The notes under the pieces are model-generated. The model made no database searches. It worked only from the letters and a program-made list of their open reading frames with translations, and had not been told where the DNA came from. From Erythrobacteraceae bacterium (GTDB lineage: Bacteria; Pseudomonadota; Alphaproteobacteria; Sphingomonadales; Sphingomonadaceae): 35,952 nucleotides of DNA. The stretch covers positions 1 through 35,952 of the forward strand of contig CANJYE010000032.1 in NCBI GenBank assembly GCA_947479055.1. The letters are read 5' to 3'. Both the position numbers and the translations under genes were made by a program. Shown in pieces: positions 24,711 through 33,594 of this stretch; position 1 is the stretch's first letter, and every line of letters begins with the position of its first letter.

Positions 24711-26585
24711 TCAGTGCATCAGGACATAGCGGCCGGGCGCATCTTCCAGTCCGGCCTCACCCTTGCCGCCGGGCTTGCGCTTGCCACTGGCGGGAACGTT
24801 TGCCGCGTTGAAGCTGCGGATCCACTCAATCCAGTCCGGCCACCAGCTACCCGGATGTTCGGTTGCGCCTGCGATGAAATCATCAAGGCTCACGCAGGGG
24901 TGGTCATTGGTCCAGTACTGGTATTTGTTGGCCGAAGGTGGATTGACCACGCCGGCAATATGGCCCGATCCCGCCAGCAGGAACCTGGTGGGCCCACGCA
25001 GCTGGCGGGTCAGCCTGAAGACACTCTCGGGCGGGGCGATGTGATCTTCCCGTCCGGCCTGGACATAGCTGGGCGTGGTAATCCGGGTGAGGTCGATCGG
25101 GGTGCCGTCGGCGCTGAGCGCATCTGGCACGACCAGCCGGTTGTCGCGATAGAGATCGCGGGTGTAGTCGTGGTGCCACCTGGCCGGCAGGTTGGTGGTG
25201 TCGCCATTCCAGAACAGCAGGTCGAAGGCCGGGTAATCCTCTCCCAGCAGGTAGTTGTTGACCACATAGTTCCAGATCAGGTCCTGTCCGCGCAGCGCAT
25301 TGAAGGCGGCGGCCATGAAACGCCCGTCGAGATAGCCTTTGGCCGACATCTGGTCCGCCAGGGTCAGCGTGGCGTCATCGCACAGCAGCTTCAGCTCCCC
25401 CGCCTTCTCGAAATCGACCTGCGCGGTGAAGAAGGTAGCACTCGCCACCTTGTCCGTGTCGCCCCGGCGGGCGAGGATCGCCAGCGTTGCGGCCAGAGTG
25501 GTGCCTGCCGCGCAATAGCCGATGGTGTGGACGGCGGGCACTTTCAGCCGCGCGCGGACGAAGTCGATCGCCTCGATCTGGGCGCGGATGTAATCGTCCC
25601 ACGCCACCTCGGCCATGGTCTCGTCTGCCGATTTCCACGAAGTGATGAACACCGTCAGCCCTTGTTCCACCGCCCAGCGCACGAAGCTCTTCTTCGGGTT
25701 GAGGTCGAGGATGTAGAAGCGGTTGATCCACGGCGGGAAGATCACGAGTGGCACCTCGAAGACCCTGTCGGTGGTCGGACTGTACTGGATCAGTTGGAAC
25801 AGTGGCGTCTCGTAAACCACCTTGCCCGGAGTGATGGCGATATCCTTGCCCACAGTGAAGGCGTTGGGATCGGTGTGGGACAGCTGGCCGCGCTTGAGAT
25901 CGGCCAGCAGGTGCTCCATTCCCCTGACCAGGTTCGCGCCCTTGCTTTCAATCGTCCGCTCGATCACCACCGGGTTGGTCAGCGGGTAATTGGCCGGGCT
26001 GAGCGCATCGATCAGGCTGCGCACGGCGAAGCGGAGTTGTTCGCGCTTCTCGTCGGCAATCCCGTCGACTGCGCCGATCGTGGCCTCGATCTGATCTGCC
26101 AGCATCAGGTAGGTCTGGTGCAGAACCGCGAACACAGGCTGGGAACGCCATCGCGGATCGGCAAACCGGCGATCCTTGCGGGGCAATTCGGGCGGCTCAT
26201 TGGCGGCTTCGCCTGCCTTGGGGCCAATGCCGTATAGCCCGAGCACGCTCTCCCACAGACCAAGGCCCTCCTGCCACAGCCGCTGTTGCGCGTCAGCATT
26301 GGCAAAGGGCAGGCGCTTGTAGAACAGTTCGAGATAGTCGAACCACTTGGTGACATCGGCGAAGGGCGCCGGTGCCTGCCCCTCGGCCAGCAGCGCCTGC
26401 TGGAATTCGAGCCACAGCGCCTGCAGCCGTTGCGCCGCGTCCATCCAGCCAACGAGATCGTCCTTCTCCAGCGTTGGCGTGGAGGCACCCGGGAAGAACG
26501 GATTGACCAGCTGGCGCAATGCTTCGCCCTGCAGGGTCAGCATGTTCTGGAAGAACTCAACCGGGTTTGCGCTCTCTTCGCTCAT
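24711..26585 (-). CDS. phaC: Class I poly(3-hydroxyalkanoate) synthase
   Basis: PhaC polymerises 3-hydroxyacyl-CoA into PHA at the granule surface. From the ATG at 26585 the protein is 624 residues, in the range of class I synthases. It has the alpha/beta-hydrolase lipase-like box GYCAAGT with nucleophile Cys358. The catalytic Asp lies in REDHIAPPESV and the His in GSGHIAGVVNPP. The conserved PPWINRFYILDL and WNGDTTNLPARWHHDY segments are present. An earlier in-frame GTG/ATG would extend it up to 29 residues, but the longest version would run into the operator at 26652. A phasin gene lies downstream on the same strand with its own promoter region. Confidence 0.94.
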   Translation of the reverse strand: MSEESANPVEFFQNMLTLQGEALRQLVNPFFPGASTPTLEKDDLVGWMDAAQRLQALWLEFQQALLAEGQAPAPFADVTKWFDYLELFYKRLPFANADAQQRLWQEGLGLWESVLGLYGIGPKAGEAANEPPELPRKDRRFADPRWRSQPVFAVLHQTYLMLADQIEATIGAVDGIADEKREQLRFAVRSLIDALSPANYPLTNPVVIERTIESKGANLVRGMEHLLADLKRGQLSHTDPNAFTVGKDIAITPGKVVYETPLFQLIQYSPTTDRVFEVPLVIFPPWINRFYILDLNPKKSFVRWAVEQGLTVFITSWKSADETMAEVAWDDYIRAQIEAIDFVRARLKVPAVHTIGYCAAGTTLAATLAILARRGDTDKVASATFFTAQVDFEKAGELKLLCDDATLTLADQMSAKGYLDGRFMAAAFNALRGQDLIWNYVVNNYLLGEDYPAFDLLFWNGDTTNLPARWHHDYTRDLYRDNRLVVPDALSADGTPIDLTRITTPSYVQAGREDHIAPPESVFRLTRQLRGPTRFLLAGSGHIAGVVNPPSANKYQYWTNDHPCVSLDDFIAGATEHPGSWWPDWIEWIRSFNAANVPASGKRKPGGKGEAGLEDAPGRYVLMH

Positions 26586-26651
26586 CAACTCATTGCTCTT
26601 TGCGCCCAGCCCGGACCCCATTGGCCGGTGCGGCGCGTTTGTGCCGGATAT

Positions 26652-26666
26652 GGTGCATAGCACAAC
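26652..26666. promoter_or_regulatory. Operator-like palindrome upstream of phaC (site 3)
   Basis: GGTGCATAGCACAAC on the plus strand reads GTTGTGC-TA-TGCACC on the minus strand. It repeats the TTGTGC...TGCAC dyad found twice upstream of the phasin gene, with the centre shifted by one base. It lies 67 bases upstream of the preferred phaC start. Confidence 0.5.
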
Positions 26667-26749
26667 CACCATTTGCGTGGCGCGCTTTATCGCCTAGAGT
26701 CCCCGCAGAAAGCGGTGAAGGTCACCGCCCATTTGGAATGCACGAGGTC

Positions 26750-27949
<1,200 letters not shown>

Positions 27950-28054
27950 GGCTGGGCACGACATTTTGCGTTAACCATCGAAAGCCGCATAACTGCAAGG
28001 TTGCATTATCCTTGCGGAATGTGGTGCCTTGTCCCCTTTACCGTCGAGGGGGCG

Positions 28055-28708
28055 ATGTATCGATTCGGCTGGATTTCAGAAAATGCCGAGCCGCGCGCAA
28101 ATTGGGACCTGCGCGCGCTCGGCTGGCAATTGTGCGTAACCGAGCCTTGTGGTGATCTGGGCGGCGAGGATGGCGGGCATGATGCCTGGCCGTTGCTGTG
28201 CGATTTCCGGAACAGTTCGCCCGCCCGGCTGGCGGCGCTCGGTCGCCTGCGTCGCCGCACCGTGCTGCTGGGAGTGGACGGGAGCATAGAACGGGCGGGG
28301 CTGCTCGCGGCGGAATTTGCCGACGCGCTGCCTTCGGACGTGGAATTGCGCGAGCTGGCCGAGCGGGCGGCGAGGGTCATCACCTCCACCGAGACCATGC
28401 CGCGCTTCCGTGCTGCCGGGCCGGTCGAGCTCGACCTGTTCCATCGCGACGGCTCGGTCGCGGGGCGATGGCTTGGCCTCCATCCCCGTGAATTCGCTCT
28501 GCTGTGGCGGCTGGCGGAACAGCCGGGCAGCCGGATTACGCGCCGCCAGCTGCTGGCCGATGTCTGGCGCTTGCAGCACGAGCCGGAGACAAACCGGGTC
28601 GAAGTCCATGTCTCGCGCCTGCGCGGCAAGCTGGCAACCGCCGGTTTGCAGGCCATGGTCGCCACCGATCCGCGTGGGGGCTATCATCTGGCGCTGGACG
28701 GTCCCTGA
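28055..28708 (+). CDS. Winged-helix regulator with degenerate receiver-like N-terminus
   Basis: This 217-residue protein has a C-terminal OmpR-type winged helix at about residues 125-215 (VAGRWLGLHPREFALLWRLAEQPGSRITRRQLLADVWRLQHEPETNRVEVHVSRLRGKLATAG...DPRGGYHLAL). The N-terminal 115 residues have a receiver-like strand-helix rhythm (WPLLCDFRN...RRTVLLGVDGS) but lack a clear acidic pair and the conserved Lys, so it is probably not controlled by ordinary phosphorylation. The ATG at 28055 has GAGGGGG just upstream; a start at 28019 would add 12 residues. It lies between an aminotransferase and a crotonase gene, and no kinase partner is adjacent. The regulon is unknown. Confidence 0.8.
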   Translation: MYRFGWISENAEPRANWDLRALGWQLCVTEPCGDLGGEDGGHDAWPLLCDFRNSSPARLAALGRLRRRTVLLGVDGSIERAGLLAAEFADALPSDVELRELAERAARVITSTETMPRFRAAGPVELDLFHRDGSVAGRWLGLHPREFALLWRLAEQPGSRITRRQLLADVWRLQHEPETNRVEVHVSRLRGKLATAGLQAMVATDPRGGYHLALDGP

Positions 28709-28777
28709 GTCGAAATAGCGCTGGACCGGCAAGGCTGATTGGGCGACCCTTCGCCACCGACAGGAGGATGACCCGGC

Positions 28778-29587
28778 ATGACTCTCCGCTTTGCCCCGAA
28801 TGAGCGTGTTTCCATCGTCGTCGAGGATGATGGCGTCGCCCAGTTGCGCCTGACACGTGCCGACAAGCTCAATGCGCTCGACGCGGCGATGTTCGATGCA
28901 CTGGTCGATGCAGGCAGGGCCTTGTTCGAGATGCGCAGTCTGCGCGCGGTGGTCATGGCGGGGGAAGGGCGGGCTTTCTGCGCAGGTCTCGATACTGCGC
29001 GATTCTCTCCCGCACAAGGTGGATCGACCGATTTCACCGCGCGGACCCATGGCAATGCCAACCATTTCCAGCAGGCGGCGATGGTGTGGAATAAGCTCCC
29101 GGTGCCGGTGATCGCGGCGGTCCATGGCGTCTGCTTCGGCGGCGGCCTGCAAATCGCCAGCGGCGCGGATATCAGGGTAGTCGCGCCCGATGCCCGCCTG
29201 TCGATCATGGAGACAAGATGGGGCCTGGTGCCCGATATGGGCGGCTATGCCCGCTGGCGCGGCTTGGTGCGCGACGATGTTCTGCGCGAACTGATCTATA
29301 CCCATCGCGAATTCTCGGGGCAGGAAGCGCAGGTGCTGGGACTCGCCACTTTCGTCGATCCGGACCCGATTGCACGGGCAACACAGATCGCCCGGCAGAT
29401 CGCTGCCCTCAGCCCGCATGCAATCCGGGCGGCCAAGGCCTTGGCCAATCGCGTGGCCGATGCCACGATCGACGACATCCTGCTGGAGGAAAGCCGCGCC
29501 CAGCATGGCCTGAAAGGCGGACGCAACCAGCAGGAAGCAGTGGCAGCCCAGCTTGAAAAGCGCCCGCCGCGTTTCTTCGATCCCTGA
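28778..29587 (+). CDS. Enoyl-CoA hydratase/isomerase (crotonase) family protein
   Basis: This 269-residue crotonase-fold protein has oxyanion-hole loops in AGEGRAFCAGLD and AVHGVCFGGGLQIASGADIRV, and the acidic region METRWGLVPDMGGYARW as in the enoyl-CoA hydratase/isomerase branch. The substrate is not determined. AGGAGG at 28762-28767 fixes the start. It follows the winged-helix gene by 69 bases on the same strand. A tRNA gene follows, and no partner beta-oxidation genes are adjacent. Confidence 0.88.
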   Translation: MTLRFAPNERVSIVVEDDGVAQLRLTRADKLNALDAAMFDALVDAGRALFEMRSLRAVVMAGEGRAFCAGLDTARFSPAQGGSTDFTARTHGNANHFQQAAMVWNKLPVPVIAAVHGVCFGGGLQIASGADIRVVAPDARLSIMETRWGLVPDMGGYARWRGLVRDDVLRELIYTHREFSGQEAQVLGLATFVDPDPIARATQIARQIAALSPHAIRAAKALANRVADATIDDILLEESRAQHGLKGGRNQQEAVAAQLEKRPPRFFDP

Positions 29588-29668
29588 AATCCGTACCCGC
29601 TCGAAAGCGATTGCCTTCGCCGGGGAGCTTCGCTAGGTGCCGCGAACTTGCCCGACAGGGCGGCGCCT

Positions 29669-29742
29669 GGCCCGATGGCGGAGTGGTTACGTAGCGGACT
29701 GCAAATCCGCGCACGCCGGTTCGATTCCGGCTCGGGCCTCCA
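29669..29742 (+). tRNA. tRNA-Cys (GCA)
   Basis: This is a 74-base cloverleaf with acceptor stem GGCCCGA (29669-29675) and TCGGGCC (29732-29738), discriminator T and encoded CCA at 29740-29742. The anticodon stem is GCGGA/TCCGC around CTGCAAA with anticodon GCA at 29701-29703. The T-arm GGTTCGATTCC is present. The accessory patch with the Lit-like gene starts directly after it. Confidence 0.95.
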
Positions 29743-29784
29743 TCCTTTCTGTTGATAAAATCCGGTGACGGATTCAGTGTCGCT

Positions 29785-29808
29785 GAAGGCCGCAATCCTG
29801 CGGCCTTC
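29785..29808 (+). terminator. Hairpin downstream of the tRNA
   Basis: GAAGGCCGC at 29785-29793 and GCGGCCTTC at 29800-29808 form a perfect 9-bp stem with a 6-base loop, 43 bases after the tRNA end. No T run follows, so termination is likely but not certain. Confidence 0.5.
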
Positions 29809-29959
29809 GCGGGTCTGGATGCGGATAGTCGCGGTCTCTGATACCGGGCAAAACGGCCAGAATTGGCCGCAAATGACCCAGAGTCTCTGACCGCAATTTA
29901 GCAGCGACGGATTTGAAAATGAGTACCAGGCAGTCTTCGGAAAGGTAGGCGGATCTGAG

Positions 29960-30196
29960 GTGACAGCGCATGGGTCATGGCAGCTCGCGCCAACATTGCG
30001 GACCTTCGATTTTCCGGAGCGGCTCCCTGAAACCCGTCGTTTGTTAATCGACCTAGCGGAGCGGGTTCGGCGACCCCAGTCATTCCGTAAGGAGTGGGCC
30101 CAAGCCCGGCCGTTCGCCGCGGGCCCTGCTTGGCAGCAAATCGAGCTGGACTTGGAATTGATCGAGAATGTGCGGTCGATCGGGGCGCAAAGCTGA
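29960..30196 (+). CDS. Small uncharacterised protein upstream of the Lit-like gene, possibly frameshifted
   Basis: This is a 78-residue frame beginning at a GTG, with no recognised domain; charged helices dominate (LPETRRLLIDLAERVRRPQSFRKEWAQAR...WQQIELDLELIENVRSIG). After its stop, another frame reads coherently GAKLTAEDGVPRLRMTIFDAEHAGAHR and ends at 30267, three bases before the Lit-like ATG. One extra G in the GGGG run at 30182-30185 would join the two into a protein of about 102 residues. This suggests either a disabled gene or a homopolymer sequencing error. The tight spacing suggests it is co-transcribed with the protease, perhaps as its partner or regulator; that is inference. Confidence 0.45.
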   Translation: MTAHGSWQLAPTLRTFDFPERLPETRRLLIDLAERVRRPQSFRKEWAQARPFAAGPAWQQIELDLELIENVRSIGAQS

Positions 30197-30269
30197 CCGC
30201 CGAGGACGGCGTGCCGCGCTTACGGATGACGATCTTCGACGCCGAACACGCTGGCGCGCACCGATAACG

Positions 30270-31211
30270 ATGGGCTATCCTACACGGATGGATGACGTGA
30301 ATTACAGGCCCGCCTCGGCCGGCTTCACCCCCACACGTGAGCAGATGGCCGGCTTCGATGCGGATGTCTGCGCGGCGCCCTTCCGGATCGCGCCCGAGAG
30401 GAACGACGAATTGCTGCATGACGTGCTCAAGGGCACGCCTTGGACGCTTGAGTTCAACTCGTCCCTCGACCCGATACGCAACACCTTCCGGGCCATGCCG
30501 AACGCGAAGACCGTCGAAGCCAACTATGCGGCGCTCGCGAGCTTGTGGGCTATCGCTAAAGCCTCGTGGCTGATCGCGCGCGACGCAATGGCGGCCAACC
30601 GATCGGGCAAATCGGCGCTCGACGCCGGATCCGGCACGGCGGTCGCCGAAGCCCGCCAGCTTGTCCAAGTCGCGTGCGACCTGATCGGTGACAGCGGCGC
30701 GCGCTGGCCGTCCGACATCGCGCCGCCCATTCCCGACGCCGAGGCGAACACCGAGGACTTGTATATCAACAATGTGTTCCTCGGCGCGACGGGCTGGGTG
30801 GTCCTCCACGAGATCGCCCACATTTCCCTCGGCCACCAGGCGCAGGTCAGCTCCGACCTCAGCTTCGGGCAGGAGCATGATGCCGACCGCTGGGCGGCGG
30901 AATGGATGCTCGGCGAGCTGCCCGCCGGCGACCGGCAAGTCTACTTCCGGCTGTTCACGATCAGCGTCGCGCTGTCGTGGCTGGCAGTCCTCGACTCCGT
31001 CCGACGGGGCTCGACGACGCATCCTCACGCCTGGCAGCGTCTCCAGAAGCTGTCGCCGATCCTGCCGGACGAGGAACTCAACCCTGGCTATGAGATGGCG
31101 GCATACGTCCTGAAGATCCTGTTCCTTGCCGAAAAAGATACGCCGCCCGCCGACCATCCCGAAGCGGCGTTCTTCGACTTGGTCTTCGCGGCAAGCCGAG
31201 ACGTCTGGTGA
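30270..31211 (+). CDS. Lit-like phage exclusion metalloprotease (peptidase U49 family)
   Basis: This 313-residue protein has a zinc site HEIAH at residues 180-184 (Glu181 catalytic) and a downstream EHDADRW motif, with Glu202 the probable third ligand. The order of landmarks matches E. coli Lit: an N-terminal APFRIAPER segment, WP followed by an acidic linker and FLGATGWVVLHEIAHISLGH, then EHDADRWAAEWMLGEL and THPHAWQRLQ. Lit cleaves EF-Tu during phage T4 infection when the viral Gol peptide is bound, halting translation and phage growth. The trigger and target here are unknown. No clear Shine-Dalgarno is seen; an ATG at 30288 is the alternative start. It lies 0.5 kb after a tRNA gene, a common place for defence genes. 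Confidence 0.8.
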   Translation: MGYPTRMDDVNYRPASAGFTPTREQMAGFDADVCAAPFRIAPERNDELLHDVLKGTPWTLEFNSSLDPIRNTFRAMPNAKTVEANYAALASLWAIAKASWLIARDAMAANRSGKSALDAGSGTAVAEARQLVQVACDLIGDSGARWPSDIAPPIPDAEANTEDLYINNVFLGATGWVVLHEIAHISLGHQAQVSSDLSFGQEHDADRWAAEWMLGELPAGDRQVYFRLFTISVALSWLAVLDSVRRGSTTHPHAWQRLQKLSPILPDEELNPGYEMAAYVLKILFLAEKDTPPADHPEAAFFDLVFAASRDVW

Positions 31212-31691
31212 GGGCCGGCGTGCCGATCGCCTGAACCGCTCTTGGCCCGCGGCCGTGATCGACCTATCTTCCGCATCATGCCGGAGACCGCGAAGCCATC
31301 GAAGAAGCACCATTTCGTAGCGCAGGCGCATGTCCGCCATCGCAATCGCCGCTACCGTCATCTTCTGGTTGTGATCAATGAGTCCTGACCCTAGACTACC
31401 GCTCGCCATATGTCCCGATTCCGGCTGACAACAGCCTTCGACTTTCCCGGCTCGCTCGGCTTTGCGCTGGAGTTGTTGTCGGTCCAGACAGATACGGGGG
31501 TCAAGAAGATTGAGATGTGATGGACGCGCCGCGTTCGCCATCTGCCAGCCAACTGGCCTCTACCGATAGGCGCTGGTCGGAGAGTGAATGGAGGGCGTCA
31601 ACTGGCTGATAGACGCCATGGATTGTAGCGAGAGAAGATTTCCCGGCCTTCAACGGGCAAGCGCCAGCTTTAGAGGCCGTTCAGGACAGGA
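31212..31691. other. Gene-poor debris region after the Lit-like gene
   Basis: No intact gene of normal size is seen in these 480 bases. A 36-residue frame at 31278-31388 begins MPETAKPSKKHHFVAQAHVRH, which looks like the start of a DUF4238-type protein (KKHHxVPQ...LR) that then breaks off. A second 36-residue frame at 31410-31520 (MSRFRLTTAFDFPGSLGFALELLSVQ) is coherent but unrecognised. The stretch is probably what is left of older accessory genes. I see no terminal inverted repeats or transposase. Confidence 0.4.
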
Positions 31692-32966
31692 TTACATCTG
31701 GACCGATGCAAGCGGCGCCATCTCCATGATCGCGGCCGGATCCTGTCCGGTGTGGAGCAGGCCGGAAATCGTTTCCAGCCATGGGCGCATATGGCTGAAC
31801 CAGCCAAGATAGCCCGCGCACAGGTAGTTCAGGCCCGGCTCGCCATCGCTGGTTGTCAGGAACCGGTGCTTGGGACAGCCACCCCAGCACAGATCCAGCT
31901 GGGGGCAGGCGCGGCATTGGCCCGGCAGGGTTTCATGTTTGGCTTGGCCGAAAGCGTGCTGGCGGGTGGATTCGATCATTGCAGGCAGGCTGTCCGGGAC
32001 GAGGTTGCCGAGGCGGTATTCCGGATAGGCGAAGTGATCGCAGGAAAAGACATCGCCATTGTGTTCGACGATCAGCGCCCGGCCACATTCCTTCTGGTGG
32101 ACGCAAACCACTCCCGGCGCGCCCATCAGGGCGGCCAGCGCCCATTCGAAATTCATCACGAATACGCGGCCGACATCCTTGCGGCGCCATTCGTCGAATA
32201 CAGTGGAAAGGAACCGCCCCCATGCGCGCGGACGCACGGTGAACGGGGCCAGGTCTGCCTGGTAATCTTGCCCTCCGGCCTCGCCCGGCCCCTCGAGATC
32301 GAAGCCGGCTGCGACATATTCGCCACCCGCCAGCCGCTCCACGACCGGGGTAAACTGGATGAATTCTACTCCTTGCGCCTTGAGAAAACGGTAGACCACC
32401 TGCGGCCGGCGCGAGGAATGGCGATCGACGCAGGCCAGCACGTTGTAGGCGACACCATGCCGCTGCAGGCGCCCCAGCGCCGCCATCACGAGATGGTGCG
32501 AGGGTGCGCCGGAGCGGTAGCGACGGTAACGGTCATGCACCTCGGCCGGTCCATCGAGGCTCAGCCCGACCAGGAAGCGGTTGTCGGCCAGGAAACGCGC
32601 CCAGTCCTCATCGACCAGCGTGCCATTGGTCTGGAAGCTGTTCTCGATCGCGCGCCCATTGCCGTGAAGCCGCTGCAATTCCAGCGCCCTCTCGTAGAAC
32701 GGGATGCCAAGCAACGTCGGCTCGCCGCCCTGCCAGGCGAACAGCACCGGCTGGTCGGCTGGCGTAGCGGCGATGGTAGCGCGGGTATAGGCCTCCAGCA
32801 CCTCGGGCGACATCCGCCTGGTGGCGCGGGTGTTGAACAGCACCTCCTTCTCCAGATAGAAGCAGTAGCTGCAATCGAGATTGCACGCCGGGCCGCTCGG
32901 CTTGGCCATCAGGTGGAAGCCGGCCGTCACCTGGGTGACGGCCGGGTTATCGGGCAGACTGGTCAT
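31692..32966 (-). CDS. Anaerobic sulfatase maturase, radical SAM/SPASM
   Basis: anSME enzymes oxidise the active-site Cys or Ser of sulfatases to formylglycine. The 424-residue protein has the radical SAM cluster motif Cys28-x3-Cys32-x2-Cys35 (CNLDCSYC) with the family-typical FYLEKE after it. It also has FAWQGGEPTLLG, NSFQTNGTLVDEDW, LSLDGPAEVHDRYR and FIQFTPVVERLAGG. The SPASM auxiliary-cluster cysteines lie in the C-terminal third (CVHQKECG, SCDHFAYPE, CRACPQLDLCWGGCPKHRF). The only sulfatase in the window is the broken one directly upstream, so any working client must be elsewhere. Confidence 0.92.
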   Translation of the reverse strand: MTSLPDNPAVTQVTAGFHLMAKPSGPACNLDCSYCFYLEKEVLFNTRATRRMSPEVLEAYTRATIAATPADQPVLFAWQGGEPTLLGIPFYERALELQRLHGNGRAIENSFQTNGTLVDEDWARFLADNRFLVGLSLDGPAEVHDRYRRYRSGAPSHHLVMAALGRLQRHGVAYNVLACVDRHSSRRPQVVYRFLKAQGVEFIQFTPVVERLAGGEYVAAGFDLEGPGEAGGQDYQADLAPFTVRPRAWGRFLSTVFDEWRRKDVGRVFVMNFEWALAALMGAPGVVCVHQKECGRALIVEHNGDVFSCDHFAYPEYRLGNLVPDSLPAMIESTRQHAFGQAKHETLPGQCRACPQLDLCWGGCPKHRFLTTSDGEPGLNYLCAGYLGWFSHMRPWLETISGLLHTGQDPAAIMEMAPLASVQM

Positions 32967-33002
32967 GATGTGATAGTGGGCATGTCAATTCGGACTTTCG
33001 CG

Positions 33003-33410
33003 CTAGGTCAGCTTCTCGAACTCCTCGTCAAGCGACTTGCTGTCCTTGCTGCGAAGAAACCTGCCGTTCAAGACATTGTCCCAGGTGATTAGCGGATAAA
33101 GATCGTGCACGCGGGCCTGCTCCTCGAACAGCGACTTGAGGCTGGCAAGCCTGTCCGGGTACTTGCGAGCCAGGTTGACCCGTTCCGTGACATCCTCGAC
33201 CGGGCTGTAAAGTTCCCAGGCATTCTCGTCGAACGGCTTGCCTGCGCTGGGGCTGCCGACAATTAAGATGTTCGGGAAGGGCAGGGATGCCTTCCAGCCG
33301 TCCTGGCAGTTCGAACGCCATCCGTAGATATAATAGTGCTGCACCAGATGGCGGGAAGGGGCTTTGGCTTCTGCGAACTCACTCGCGGCTAACCGAAGAA
33401 GGAGTTGGCA
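33003..33410 (-). pseudogene. C-terminal remnant of a sulfatase gene
   Basis: The frame ends at 33003. Reading upstream it contains WKASLPFPNILIVG...DENAWELYSPVEDVTERVNLARKYPDRLASLKSLFEEQARVHDLYPLITWDN, which is the C-terminal part of arylsulfatases (WELYxxxxDxxExxNLAxxYPxxLxxLxxLFxxEAxxxxxYPL). The homology continues upstream of the first possible GTG (33344) through APSRHLVQHYYIYG until an in-frame stop at 33411. The remaining roughly 400 residues, with the C/S-x-P-x-R formylglycine motif, are absent. It is a decayed client of the adjacent maturase gene, 36 bases away on the same strand. Confidence 0.75.
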
Positions 33411-33594
33411 TTAGCCCAAGGGCATTCCCGAGCCGGCGATTATTTCGATTCGCAGGGATGGCGGGACGGCGCATGCCCGTTTGCATCTGTGTGCAATGTT
33501 CTGTTTCTTGCCTGCAAGGACGGGCTGTCATGATATCGTCGCGCCGGACAAGGCGGGCCGGATGAAGCCCGAAAGAAGGAACGGGACTGGGGCG

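Noticed and set aside
23094..26237. Very long open frame on the plus strand across clpS, phasin and phaC
   Set aside because: It is antisense to three well-supported genes, has low-complexity Gly/Arg/His composition and no family resemblance. Long antisense frames are expected in GC-rich DNA.
29898..31541. 547-codon open frame on the minus strand opposite the Lit-like gene
   Set aside because: The plus strand holds a zinc protease with clear family motifs; the antisense translation is Arg/Gly-rich without recognisable domains.
31752..33092. 446-codon open frame on the plus strand opposite the sulfatase maturase
   Set aside because: It is the complement of a gene with all radical SAM cysteines and shows no domain of its own.
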